Source: Saccharicrinis sp963677345 (lineage in GTDB: Bacteria; Bacteroidota; Bacteroidia; Bacteroidales; Marinilabiliaceae). Taken from it: DNA of 64,000 nt. Every line of letters begins with the position of its first letter. Position 1 is the first letter of the stretch. The DNA lies in NCBI GenBank assembly GCA_963677345.2, contig CAXXLC010000019.1:248001-312000 (forward strand), written 5' to 3'. This document shows positions 36,501 to 44,536 of this stretch, piece after piece. The position numbers and the translations under genes were made by a program. The notes below the pieces were generated by a model, which did no database searches, had not been told where the DNA came from, and saw only the letters and a program-made list of their open reading frames with translations.

Positions 36501-37381
36501 CTCTTGATAATACCGGACAGGGAGTATTTCAATACGAAGATTATACAACAAAAGTATTTCGTGGTAAATCAGAAGTTGTAAGTGGAGCGTTTGAATGTGA
36601 ATTTATTGTTCCTAAAGATATTCGTTATAATTTTGATAAAGGTAAAATTAGCTATTATGCATCCTCTGATGATAACAGAGAAGCTTTTGGTGCTTTTGAT
36701 GATGTTGTTGTAGGGGGCTTTTCTGATGATGTTGATGAAGATACAGAGGGGCCTGAAATAGAACTCTATGTAAACAATCAAAATGCGACAAGTGTTGGGC
36801 CAACGCCTGTTTTATATATTAACTTATATGATGTAAGTGGCATTAATACAACAGGGAATGGAATAGGTCATGATATAACTTGCATTTTAGATGAGGATAG
36901 TAGTAACCCTATTGTGTTGAATTCATATTTTGAACCGGAACTGAATAATTATCAGAAAGGAACGGTAGAATATCAATTTGATCAATTAGAAACAGGAGAA
37001 CATAAGGTTACTATAAAAGCATGGGATATATATAATAACTCATCTTCAGTTAACGTTACTTTTGTTGTTGATGAAAATAAAAAACTCGATGTTAATCAGG
37101 CTATGGTTTACCCTAATCCTGTGAAAACAGGTAGTGTGGCTTATTTTTATTTTGAACATGATGACCCTAATTCAATATTAAACTTAACAATTAATGTATA
37201 TTCAAAAAGTGGAACATTAATTTTACAACAAGAAGAATCTGTTGTATCTTTAAGTAATACTATTTCTCCAATTGAATGGAATGTTAATATAAACCCCGGA
37301 ATGTATATTTATGAAATAGTGATTAATTCAGAAACGGGAAGAAATGGTAGGGTTTCCGGAAAAATTATTGTTCTACCATAA
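33593..37381 (+). CDS. porU: PorU, type IX secretion sortase (C25 peptidase)
   Basis: PorU cleaves the C-terminal sorting domain from T9SS cargo at the cell surface and attaches the cargo to lipopolysaccharide. The 1,262-residue protein has a signal peptide (1-23), a long N-terminal region, and a C25 gingipain-like domain. Its catalytic residues are His779 in YTGHGSPE and Cys813 in TATCEFSRYDD, counted from the ATG at 33593. The last 85 residues, MVYPNPVKTG onward, form its own type A sorting domain, ending GKIIVLP. The second ATG, 6 bp on, could also be the start. PorV, its shuttle partner, follows 66 bp later. Confidence 0.92.
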   Translation: MSMNIFKLGLWGCILLLSLKVYGQEKLVLHRVIEWNDPVQFAGGDEKIIAFNFSGMDGVDEYTNLPEYYESISLPENVDRVSLKVFIENEEYVWPLPQEFSGYKDYLFPDIVNSSVTFSHSGNQYYADLSLVPFAKEPKDICFRKLKSFDIVVHYKLKENAQLSSVEQTVSQYSNHSVLATGSWQKISVDHTGIYKISYSKLKEWGISNPSNVGIYGNGGRLLPQENSEYRDDDLVENAIWHYGNAVYFFAQGPVVWDYDYSKGMYLHEKHPYSDCSYYFITEKEEASKSISASGLQPEVYESEVEQYIDYDYHEEDNFNLISSGSKWLGEKFEYYGNPSQTFSFSFPNMNSELDGRVYLALASRASSSATFVISCGDTEIGSKTIAGITTSDHVGYFAREGTLNASFTPTGEDVDITIDYNNASSSIGYLDYISINAYRNLIFGENELLFRYANSNRSEEDLKFNIKSSLSSLVVWDVSNPLNPLKINTGYSNSAISFNYTTMAAKEFVAFDPDGSFSSPELVQSVDNQDLHGLDNVDFIIVCCPDFKDEAIRLGEIHKEYNGVTYCVVTNDQVYNEFSSGKPDVTAIRSFVKMFYDRAGFEESLKPKNLLLFGDGSYDNRPGSEYCKVITFQSENSIHQTNSYVTDDYFGLLDDDEGSAITSEKIDIGIGRFPVNTIEEAENAVNKSYRYLYNQTMDSWKSNLTFVGDDGDSNIHMDDANKLAEKVNILYPKFNINKIYFDAYEKVQSSTDAKYPEVEEKIEEILDEGTLIFNYTGHGSPEVLSSERVITMDKIEAWQNYNKLPIFVTATCEFSRYDDHETNSAGELIFTHDLGGGIALYTTTRIVYSSLNYKVNNSFYDNIFELDDNGKPLTLGEIMKLTKHNSGNSVNKLNFTLLGDPALQPGYPEYNVNTLELNDVDVSNKIDTLKALSHNIIQGEITNASGGIQSDFNGEVYISVYDKRTLVSTLDNTGQGVFQYEDYTTKVFRGKSEVVSGAFECEFIVPKDIRYNFDKGKISYYASSDDNREAFGAFDDVVVGGFSDDVDEDTEGPEIELYVNNQNATSVGPTPVLYINLYDVSGINTTGNGIGHDITCILDEDSSNPIVLNSYFEPELNNYQKGTVEYQFDQLETGEHKVTIKAWDIYNNSSSVNVTFVVDENKKLDVNQAMVYPNPVKTGSVAYFYFEHDDPNSILNLTINVYSKSGTLILQQEESVVSLSNTISPIEWNVNINPGMYIYEIVINSETGRNGRVSGKIIVLP

Positions 37382-37447
37382 TAAAAATGCTTTTTTTGAG
37401 TTTACCTTTGTAGTTTAATTTAATTAGGAAAGAAAACAAATAGGAAA

Positions 37448-38563
37448 ATGTATAAAATATTTTTTAAATTGATAGTGGTTTGTGCTATCGGGTTGATGTT
37501 TACAGAGAATTTGTATTCTCAGGATGGGGTAGATAAAAGTGTTATAATGCCAACAGCAACTCCGTTTTTAAATATAACACCAGAGTCAAGAGGGGGAGCA
37601 ATGGGTGATGCCGGTGTGGCTACAAGTCCGGATGTTAATTCCCAGTATTGGAACTCGGCTAAATATGCTTTCCTTGATCAGGATATGGGAGCATCTTTAT
37701 CTTATACACCCTGGTTGCGTAATCTGGTAAATGACATTAATTTACTATATCTTACTTTTTACAAAAGAATAGATAAAGTTCAGGCTTTTAGTGCATCTTT
37801 AAGATATTTTGATTTGGGTACTATTACTTTTAGGCAGACTGAAGATGATTTGGGATATACTGGTCAACCAAATGAATTTGCAATTGATGCTGCATATTCC
37901 AGGAAGCTATCAGACGTTATTTCTGGATCAGTTGCCTTCAGGTATATTCGATCAGATATAACCAATGGGAGTGGGACCGAAGGTGTTGCTGGTAATGCCT
38001 TTGCTGCAGATTTAAACTTTTATTACACAGAGCCTGTAAAATGGGGTGGAAGGCGAGGAGATATTGCTGCAGGGTTAAATATTACTAACATTGGTTCTAA
38101 AATATCTTATGATGATGGGGACACTCAAAATTTTCTGCCTGCCAGATTAAGGATTGGTGGAGCCTATAATACCGAAGTAGATAAATATAATAAAGTTGGT
38201 TTTACAATTGATGTTTACCGTCAGATGGTAGCTAAGTCAACAGAAGATGATACCAATGAAGATATATCAGTTCCTGCATCATTTTTTAAATCATTTGGCG
38301 ATTTTGCGGTAGAAGATTTAATGATTTCAGTAGGTGCAGAATATATCTATGCCGATCAGTTTGCTGTTAGAGCAGGTTATTATCATGAAGATGAGTCTTT
38401 GGGTAATGGTAAGTTTGCTACGGTTGGAGCAGGAATTAACTTTAATATGTTAACCATTGATGCGTCTTACATTATTACAATGGCATCAAATAATCCTTTG
38501 GCTAATACCATCAGGTTCTCATTGAGCTTAAATTTTGATGAACTTAATAATAAAAGAAGATAA
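37448..38563 (+). CDS. porV: PorV (LptO), outer-membrane shuttle protein of type IX secretion
   Basis: PorV is an outer-membrane beta-barrel that takes cargo from the translocon to PorU. The 371-residue protein has a signal peptide (to about residue 25, LYSQ), then ATPFLNITPESRGGAMGDAG, which is highly typical of PorV at its N terminus. It continues with FadL-like strands and ends LSLNFDELNNKRR. It shares the operon with porU. A strong terminator follows. Confidence 0.9.
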   Translation: MYKIFFKLIVVCAIGLMFTENLYSQDGVDKSVIMPTATPFLNITPESRGGAMGDAGVATSPDVNSQYWNSAKYAFLDQDMGASLSYTPWLRNLVNDINLLYLTFYKRIDKVQAFSASLRYFDLGTITFRQTEDDLGYTGQPNEFAIDAAYSRKLSDVISGSVAFRYIRSDITNGSGTEGVAGNAFAADLNFYYTEPVKWGGRRGDIAAGLNITNIGSKISYDDGDTQNFLPARLRIGGAYNTEVDKYNKVGFTIDVYRQMVAKSTEDDTNEDISVPASFFKSFGDFAVEDLMISVGAEYIYADQFAVRAGYYHEDESLGNGKFATVGAGINFNMLTIDASYIITMASNNPLANTIRFSLSLNFDELNNKRR

Positions 38564-38581
38564 TAGGTGTTAAATATCTCA

Positions 38582-38589
38582 TATATTTG
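38582..38589 (+). promoter_or_regulatory. -7 box upstream of ispF
   Basis: TATATTTG matches TAnnTTTG. The expected start of transcription falls inside the left arm of the porV terminator, so transcripts from this promoter would not form the hairpin. Confidence 0.55.
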
Positions 38590-38590
38590 T

Positions 38591-38625
38591 AATCCTGAGG
38601 TTTTATAAGCTCAGGATTTTTTTTT
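38591..38625 (+). terminator. Terminator of porU-porV
   Basis: AATCCTGAG (38591-38599) pairs with CTCAGGATT (38610-38618), followed by a run of T. Confidence 0.88.
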
Positions 38626-38640
38626 GAAATATGATTTTTT

Positions 38641-39117
38641 ATGAAATTAAGAGTTGGATTTGGATATGATGTTCATCGTTTAGGATTAAATGAGGAGCTG
38701 TGGATAGGTGGTATAAATATACCTTTTGAAAAAGGATCAATAGGTCATTCTGATGGTGATGTATTAATTCATGCTATATGTGATGCCTTGCTTGGTGCTG
38801 CCAATATGAGAGATATTGGTTTTCATTTTCCTGATACTTCTGATGATTTTAAAGGAATAGATAGTAAGATATTATTGAAACGCACCGTTGAGATTATTGG
38901 AGAAAAAGGATATTCTATTAATAATATTGACTCCACAATTTGTCTGGAAAAACCTAAGTTAAAAGATTTAATTCCTGAGATGCAAAAGGTACTAGCTGAG
39001 GTTATGTGTATAGATATTGAAGATATTTCCATAAAAGCAACCACAACAGAAAAGCTTGGTTTTGTTGGTACACAGGAAGGAATTGCAGCCTACGCAACAG
39101 TATTAATTCAGAAATAA
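38641..39117 (+). CDS. ispF: 2-C-methyl-D-erythritol 2,4-cyclodiphosphate synthase
   Basis: IspF closes the cyclodiphosphate ring in the MEP pathway of isoprenoid synthesis. At 158 residues it has the usual size. The zinc-site motif GYDVHRLG is at residues 8-15, HSDGDVLIHAICDALLGA follows at about 36, and ATTTEKLGF lies near the C terminus. It stands between porV and a CoA-binding protein gene and is transcribed from its own promoter. Confidence 0.95.
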   Translation: MKLRVGFGYDVHRLGLNEELWIGGINIPFEKGSIGHSDGDVLIHAICDALLGAANMRDIGFHFPDTSDDFKGIDSKILLKRTVEIIGEKGYSINNIDSTICLEKPKLKDLIPEMQKVLAEVMCIDIEDISIKATTTEKLGFVGTQEGIAAYATVLIQK

Positions 39118-39161
39118 CATATCTAAATATGTAGATATGGAGTTTGTGTAATTTTAAATAT

Positions 39162-39169
39162 TATATTTG
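39162..39169 (+). promoter_or_regulatory. -7 box of the CoA-binding protein gene
   Basis: TATATTTG lies 22 bp upstream of the ATG at 39192. It is part of the reason for rejecting a longer start at 39144. Confidence 0.6.
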
Positions 39170-39191
39170 CACTCAAAATAAATTTTTTAAT

Positions 39192-39557
39192 ATGGGAGCT
39201 AAGAAAACTTTAGTTATAGGAGCAAGTGAAAATCCGGAAAGGTATTCAAATAAGGCGATTAAAAAATTGGCCGCAAATAATCATCCTATTGTTGCTGTTG
39301 GGAATAAAAATGGGATAGTTGGTGATATTCCGATTCAGACAGAGGTTTTAGATACCACAGATATTGACACTGTGACTTTATATATTGGTGCTAAACATCA
39401 GGCTAAATATTACGATATTATTGAGGCTTTAAAACCTCAAAGGATTATTTTTAATCCGGGTACTGAAAATGTTGAGTTGGAGCGTTTGGCTGAAAGAAAT
39501 AATATAGAAGTGGTTCATGCTTGTACTTTGGTAATGTTAAGTACTGGACAGTATTGA
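39192..39557 (+). CDS. CoA-binding domain protein (YccU-like)
   Basis: The 121-residue protein is a single Rossmann-type CoA-binding domain. TLVIGASENPERYSNKAIK is the nucleotide loop, and the VDTVTLYIGA-like strand and IIFNPGTENVEL segment match the small CoA-binding proteins of the succinyl-CoA synthetase alpha fold. No catalytic partner domain is present and the function of the family is not known. The start at 39192 (MGAKKTL) is preferred because a -7 box lies inside the longer version. It ends 4 bp before the next gene. Confidence 0.82.
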   Translation: MGAKKTLVIGASENPERYSNKAIKKLAANNHPIVAVGNKNGIVGDIPIQTEVLDTTDIDTVTLYIGAKHQAKYYDIIEALKPQRIIFNPGTENVELERLAERNNIEVVHACTLVMLSTGQY

Positions 39558-39561
39558 GGAT

Positions 39562-39888
39562 ATGTATGCAGTAGAAAGCTATAAGGAGTTTGAAAGAGAA
39601 GTTGAAGATAATGATGCTGTTGTTTTCTACTTCTCTCATGAGGATTGCTCTGTTTGTAGGGTGATGCTTCCTAAAATAGAACAGATGTTAGAAACTTCTT
39701 TTCCTCAAATTAAGTTAGTCTATTCCAATACACATCATTTTCCTGATGTTGCTGCCCAGAATAGAATATTTACAGTGCCTTCCGTTTTAATTTATTTTGC
39801 TGGAAAACAATATTTTCAGTTTAGTAGAAATTTTTCTGTAGAAGAAATTAAAAAAGCAATTGAGCGTCCTTATAGTATGTGTTTCTGA
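39562..39888 (+). CDS. Thioredoxin-like protein
   Basis: The 108-residue thioredoxin fold has the redox pair CSVC in YFSHEDCSVCRVMLP (about residue 32) and the cis-Pro loop FTVPSVLIYFAGK. No signal peptide is present, so it is cytosolic. It is tightly linked to the CoA-binding gene. The active-site pair CSVC differs from the CGPC of housekeeping thioredoxin, so partner specificity is probably different. Confidence 0.82.
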   Translation: MYAVESYKEFEREVEDNDAVVFYFSHEDCSVCRVMLPKIEQMLETSFPQIKLVYSNTHHFPDVAAQNRIFTVPSVLIYFAGKQYFQFSRNFSVEEIKKAIERPYSMCF

Positions 39889-39987
39889 ATGTTTTTATTT
39901 TAACCCGCAATGTTCATTACGAAGTTCTAATACATAATCCAGGTTTAAGTGATTTCGATTTTTCTCATTTTACTTTTACGAAATTTT

Positions 39988-40959
39988 CTAGTCGAAAGTT
40001 TGGTTAGAATTAGATGAGATACGGATCATTTCTTCATATTCCTCTGCCGATAGGTCGTTAAAATAATAATGTGATGGGTTTACTTTTTTGTCTTTCACAT
40101 GAACTTCATAATGAAGGTGAGGAGCAGTAGAGGTGCCTGTGTTGCCTACATAACCTATGATGTCACCTCTTTTAACTTTTTGTCCTACTCTTACAATAAA
40201 ATCATTCATATGAGCGTAAAGGGTTTTAAAACCAAAGCCATGGTCAATCACTACGCTATTCCCATAACCAGTTTTGTCTCTTCTGACTTTACAAACAGTA
40301 CCATCTCCAGTTGCGTAAATGTCTGTTCCACTGGGAGCTGAGAAGTCCATTCCAGAATGAAAGCGACGTGTTTTGTAAATTGGGTGTATTCTGTATCCCC
40401 ACCCGCTGGCAGTTCTTTTTAAATCTTTATTAGATATGGGCATAATAGCCGGAGTACATTTTAACAGGTCTTCGTTTCTTTTAGCTAGCTCTATGATTTC
40501 ATCAAAAGATTTTGATTGAACATAAGCTTGTTTTACAATTACGTCCAACTTTTTTGCTGTTGAAATAACCAATTCAGAATTGTCTAAATCTTCAAGAGGT
40601 TCGTACCGGTTTACTCCACCAAATCCTGCTTTTCTAATTGAATAAGGTATTGAGTCAGCTTGAAATATCACTCTGTAAATATTTTCATCACGAAGCTGTA
40701 TGTCGTCTAAAACCTTTGTGGTTTCATCAAGGCGCTTGCTTAATATTTCAAACTGAGTAGTAAGTCGGGCATTTTCTCTGATTAATCTTTTTTCTTTGGG
40801 ACTGTCAATAAAGTTGGTGTATGCAAAAAAGTACACCAGGCCTAATAATGCACCAAAGAAAAAATGGAAGAAAACTCTGGATAAATAGTACTTAAAACCT
40901 GTTTCTATTTTGTCATAACTTAGTGTATCAGGATTATATCTAAATTTAACTTTTGACAT
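39988..40959 (-). CDS. Membrane-anchored M23 (LytM) metallopeptidase
   Basis: The 323-residue protein has one membrane helix at about residues 32-50, a coiled coil to about 110, and an M23 domain from about 185. The zinc ligands are in RRFHSGMDFSAP and APHLHYEVHV, and the second catalytic His is in LYAHMNDF. It would cut peptidoglycan cross-bridges or act as a regulator of amidases. It is divergent from alaS. This coiled-coil plus M23 type is widespread in Bacteroidota next to alaS. Confidence 0.88.
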   Translation of the reverse strand: MSKVKFRYNPDTLSYDKIETGFKYYLSRVFFHFFFGALLGLVYFFAYTNFIDSPKEKRLIRENARLTTQFEILSKRLDETTKVLDDIQLRDENIYRVIFQADSIPYSIRKAGFGGVNRYEPLEDLDNSELVISTAKKLDVIVKQAYVQSKSFDEIIELAKRNEDLLKCTPAIMPISNKDLKRTASGWGYRIHPIYKTRRFHSGMDFSAPSGTDIYATGDGTVCKVRRDKTGYGNSVVIDHGFGFKTLYAHMNDFIVRVGQKVKRGDIIGYVGNTGTSTAPHLHYEVHVKDKKVNPSHYYFNDLSAEEYEEMIRISSNSNQTFD

Positions 40960-41030
40960 ATTTGAAATAAGTTTTTGTTCTTTTAAAAGGATTTTTGCCT
41001 GTTAAACGCTGCAAAATTAGTTAAATAATC

Positions 41031-41038
41031 TACCTTTG
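41031..41038 (+). promoter_or_regulatory. -7 box of alaS
   Basis: TACCTTTG, 53 bp upstream of the alaS ATG. The bases 19 nt further upstream (GCTG) match the -33 TTTG only in part. Confidence 0.6.
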
Positions 41039-41090
41039 CAACTTCCAAAGTGAGTGTATATTCGAAAATAAAAATGATAATAATATAAGT

Positions 41091-43721
41091 ATGAATGCTT
41101 CTGAGGTAAGAAAAAGCTTTTGTGAATTTTTTGAGTCAAAACAGCACCAAATAGTTTCATCTGCCCCTATGGTGGTAAAAAATGATCCAACCCTGATGTT
41201 TACTAATGCTGGTATGAACCAGTTTAAAGATATTTTTCTTGGAAACAGTAAACCTTTTGCACCCAGAGTAGCCAACTCTCAAAAGTGTTTGCGGGTATCA
41301 GGTAAACATAACGATTTAGAGGAAGTCGGGCATGATACCTATCACCATACGATGTTTGAGATGTTAGGAAACTGGTCTTTTGGTGATTATTTTAAAAAAG
41401 AAGCTATTAGTTGGGCTTGGGAGTATCTTACAGAAGTACTTAAGTTAGATAAGTCAAGATTGTATGTTACTGTTTTTGAAGGTGATGAAACTATGTCTCT
41501 GGATAAAGATATGGAAGCATATAATTATTGGAAACAATTTCTTCCCGAGGAAAAAATTATCGATGGAAACAGAAAAGATAATTTTTGGGAGATGGGAGAT
41601 ATGGGGCCTTGTGGCCCATGTTCAGAGATTCATATTGATTTGAGATCTGAGGACGAAATTGCCAAAATCGGTGGTGCCGAATTGGTAAATAAAGATCATC
41701 CGGAGGTTATTGAAGTCTGGAATCTTGTGTTTATTCAATACAATCGTAAAGCAAATGGTGATTTAGAGTTATTGCCTCATAAGCATGTGGATACCGGAAT
41801 GGGATTTGAGCGTTTATGTATGGCTTTACAAGGTAAAAAGTCGAATTACGATACTGATGTTTTTACTCCTATCATTAGTGAAATTGGTAAAGTAACTGAT
41901 ACCAAATACGGCGAGAGTAAAGAAAAAGATATTGCAATGCGTGTGATAGCCGATCATATTCGTACTATTGCTTTTTCTATCACAGATGGGCAGTTGCCTT
42001 CAAATAACAAAGCAGGTTATGTAATACGTAGAATTCTTCGCAGAGCTGTACGATATGGTTATACATTCCTGGAGCAACGTCAGTCTTTTATGTATAAGTT
42101 GTTACCGGCTTTAATTGCATCAATGGGTGATCATTATCCTGAATTAAATGATCAGAAAGATTTGATTGCAAATGTGATTAAAGAAGAGGAAGAATCTTTC
42201 TTACGCACCTTGGCTACGGGCATTTCAATGCTTGATAAAATTGTAAAAACAACAAAAGACGGAAATTATAAAGTTGTTGAGGGTAAAGTTGCATTTGAAC
42301 TATATGATACATACGGATTTCCCTTGGATTTAACTGAGTTGATACTCAAAGAAAACGATTTGGTTGTGAATCGCAGGGAGTTTGAAAAGGAAATGGAAGC
42401 ACAAAAGGAGAGAGCCAGAAGTGCTACGGCCATAGAAACTGAGGATTGGGTTACTTTGGTTCAGGATGATGTTGAAGAGTTTATTGGATACGATTATTTA
42501 GAGAGTGAAATTACAATAACCAAATACCGTAAGATCACCTCTAAAAATAAAACACTTTATCAACTGGTTTTTAATATTACTCCTTTTTATGCAGAGAGTG
42601 GTGGTCAGGTAGGCGATACCGGTTACATTGATAATGGCTTTGAGAAGATTGAAATTATTGATACAAAAAAAGAAAATAACCTTATTATACATATCGCAAA
42701 AAAGCTTCCTTCAAATATTAAGTGTGAGTTTAAGGCATTTGTAAATAATAACCGACGTCAAAATACAGCTAATAACCATACAGGAACGCATTTGTTGCAC
42801 CAGGCTTTGAGAGAGGTTCTTGGAACTCATGTTGAGCAAAAAGGGTCTTTGGTACATCCAGACTATTTGCGATTCGACTTTGCTCATTTTCAAAAGATGA
42901 CCCGTGAAGAAATTGAAGCTGTTGAAAAAATCGTTAACAAAAGGATCAGGGCAAACTTTGTATTGGAAGAAATGAGAGATATCCCTGTAGCAAAGGCTCA
43001 TGATATGGGTGCCATGATGTTGTTTGGAGAGAAGTACGGTGACCTCGTAAGAGCAATTAAGTTTGGTGATTCAGTTGAGCTTTGTGGAGGAACTCATGTT
43101 AAATATACAGGCGAGATAGGTTTCTTTAAAATTTTAAGTGAGTCCTCAATTTCTGCAGGTATTAGAAGAATTGAAGCCGTTACAGGTGAAAAAGCTGAGG
43201 AGTTGATCATGGGTCAACATAACTTAATACTGGGTATTCAGGATTTGTTTAAGGCTTCAGGTGATCTTCAAAAGAATATAGAGTCGCTTATGAGCGACAA
43301 TAGTAAGTTGGGAAAAGAGCTTGATTCAATGAAACAAAACTTTATTAATATTGAGAAACGTGATATCATAGATGGTGCCATGGATATTAATGGAGTTAAA
43401 GTTATAGCAGTGAATGTGAACCCTATGCTTGGCGATAAATTAAAAGATTTAGCATTTCAGTTAAAAAATGAGATGGATGAATTTGTTGCTGTTTTAGGAG
43501 CTAATGTGAACGGTAAACCTCAATTAAGTGTTATTACATCTGATGATATTGCAAAGTCAGGTAAGATTAATGCTGTTGAAGTGATTCGTGATTGTGCTAA
43601 AGAAATCAAAGGAGGAGGAGGGGGGCAGCCTTTCTTTGCTACTGCAGGAGGTAAAAATGCACAAGGACTAGAAATTGCTATTCACAGAGCAAAAGCATTT
43701 ATAGAGCAAAAGTTAGTTTAG
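41091..43721 (+). CDS. alaS: Alanyl-tRNA synthetase
   Basis: The 876-residue enzyme is full length. The class II aminoacylation domain carries APMVVKNDPTLMFTNAGM and FERLCMALQGK. The editing domain carries the zinc-site HTGTHLLHQALREVLG and, further on, ELCGGTHVKYTGEIG. The C-terminal oligomerisation/C-Ala domain ends with GGGGGQPFFATAGGKN, whose Gly-rich loop is characteristic. Confidence 0.97.
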   Translation: MNASEVRKSFCEFFESKQHQIVSSAPMVVKNDPTLMFTNAGMNQFKDIFLGNSKPFAPRVANSQKCLRVSGKHNDLEEVGHDTYHHTMFEMLGNWSFGDYFKKEAISWAWEYLTEVLKLDKSRLYVTVFEGDETMSLDKDMEAYNYWKQFLPEEKIIDGNRKDNFWEMGDMGPCGPCSEIHIDLRSEDEIAKIGGAELVNKDHPEVIEVWNLVFIQYNRKANGDLELLPHKHVDTGMGFERLCMALQGKKSNYDTDVFTPIISEIGKVTDTKYGESKEKDIAMRVIADHIRTIAFSITDGQLPSNNKAGYVIRRILRRAVRYGYTFLEQRQSFMYKLLPALIASMGDHYPELNDQKDLIANVIKEEEESFLRTLATGISMLDKIVKTTKDGNYKVVEGKVAFELYDTYGFPLDLTELILKENDLVVNRREFEKEMEAQKERARSATAIETEDWVTLVQDDVEEFIGYDYLESEITITKYRKITSKNKTLYQLVFNITPFYAESGGQVGDTGYIDNGFEKIEIIDTKKENNLIIHIAKKLPSNIKCEFKAFVNNNRRQNTANNHTGTHLLHQALREVLGTHVEQKGSLVHPDYLRFDFAHFQKMTREEIEAVEKIVNKRIRANFVLEEMRDIPVAKAHDMGAMMLFGEKYGDLVRAIKFGDSVELCGGTHVKYTGEIGFFKILSESSISAGIRRIEAVTGEKAEELIMGQHNLILGIQDLFKASGDLQKNIESLMSDNSKLGKELDSMKQNFINIEKRDIIDGAMDINGVKVIAVNVNPMLGDKLKDLAFQLKNEMDEFVAVLGANVNGKPQLSVITSDDIAKSGKINAVEVIRDCAKEIKGGGGGQPFFATAGGKNAQGLEIAIHRAKAFIEQKLV

Positions 43722-43743
43722 AAAAATACTAAAATATATACTT

Positions 43744-43779
43744 AAAGTCTGTAGGAAGAGTATTTCTTACAGACTTTTT
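43744..43779 (+). terminator. Terminator of alaS
   Basis: AAAGTCTGTA (43744-43753) pairs with TACAGACTTT (43768-43777) and a short T run follows. Confidence 0.8.
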
Positions 43780-43790
43780 ATTAAGGATTA

Positions 43791-43821
43791 TTTTCTTTAA
43801 TGGAAAACTTCTCTACATTTG
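43791..43821 (+). promoter_or_regulatory. Promoter of rex
   Basis: TTTT (43791-43794) and TACATTTG (43814-43821) are 19 nt apart, one mismatch from the full consensus. Confidence 0.65.
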
Positions 43822-43888
43822 TGTTAAAGGGTTAAAAATTATATGTTTTTAACAGTAATGTATTAAAGGTAAGTACTAGCAACAAAAT

Positions 43889-44536
43889 ATGTCGTCAGAA
43901 AATAAAAAAAAGGAAGGAGTCGTTCCTGAACCGTCACTTCGAAGAATGCCTTGTTATTTAGCATACTTAAAATTAGCTAAAAGAAGGAATCAGGAATATG
44001 TTTCTTCAACTCATATAGCAAGAGATATGGGTGTGGATCCAACACAAGTTACCAAGGATTTATCATACACAAGTATTGTTGGTAAAACGCGCGTAGGCTA
44101 TGAAGTAAATACCTTAATTGATGTTTTGGAAGATTTTCTTGGTTTTAGAAAGCTGGATAAAGCGTATCTGTTTGGTGCCGGTAGTTTAGGAAATGCACTG
44201 CTGCATGACCATGGTCTGGATCAGTATGGATTAAGAATCGTGGCTGCGTTTGATATTGATCCAAAAGTAGTGGGAAGAACGATTGAAGGTGTACCTATTT
44301 TTCATGTTTCTGAATTTGAAAAAATGAAGGATAATAACGTGGAAGTAGGAATATTAACTGTTCCTGCCGAATTTGCTCAGAGTGTGGCTCAGCAAATGGC
44401 CGAAGGAGGAATTAAAGGGATATGGAACTTTACACCAATCAGGATTAGACTGGGAGATAAAGTGGTTGTACAGGATACTTCGCTATATGCGCATTTGGCA
44501 GTAATGTTTAATCGAATGAAAAATATTAAAAAGTAA
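43889..44536 (+). CDS. rex: Redox-sensing repressor Rex
   Basis: Rex represses fermentation and respiration genes and is released by NADH. The 215-residue protein has an N-terminal winged helix (PSLRRMPCYLAYLKLAK, then HIARDMGVDPTQVTKDLS) and a Rossmann domain with YLFGAGSLGNALL near residue 95. The C-terminal domain-swap helix is HLAVMFNRM. It is convergent with the sensor-kinase gene, whose end overlaps it by 11 nt. Confidence 0.93.
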   Translation: MSSENKKKEGVVPEPSLRRMPCYLAYLKLAKRRNQEYVSSTHIARDMGVDPTQVTKDLSYTSIVGKTRVGYEVNTLIDVLEDFLGFRKLDKAYLFGAGSLGNALLHDHGLDQYGLRIVAAFDIDPKVVGRTIEGVPIFHVSEFEKMKDNNVEVGILTVPAEFAQSVAQQMAEGGIKGIWNFTPIRIRLGDKVVVQDTSLYAHLAVMFNRMKNIKK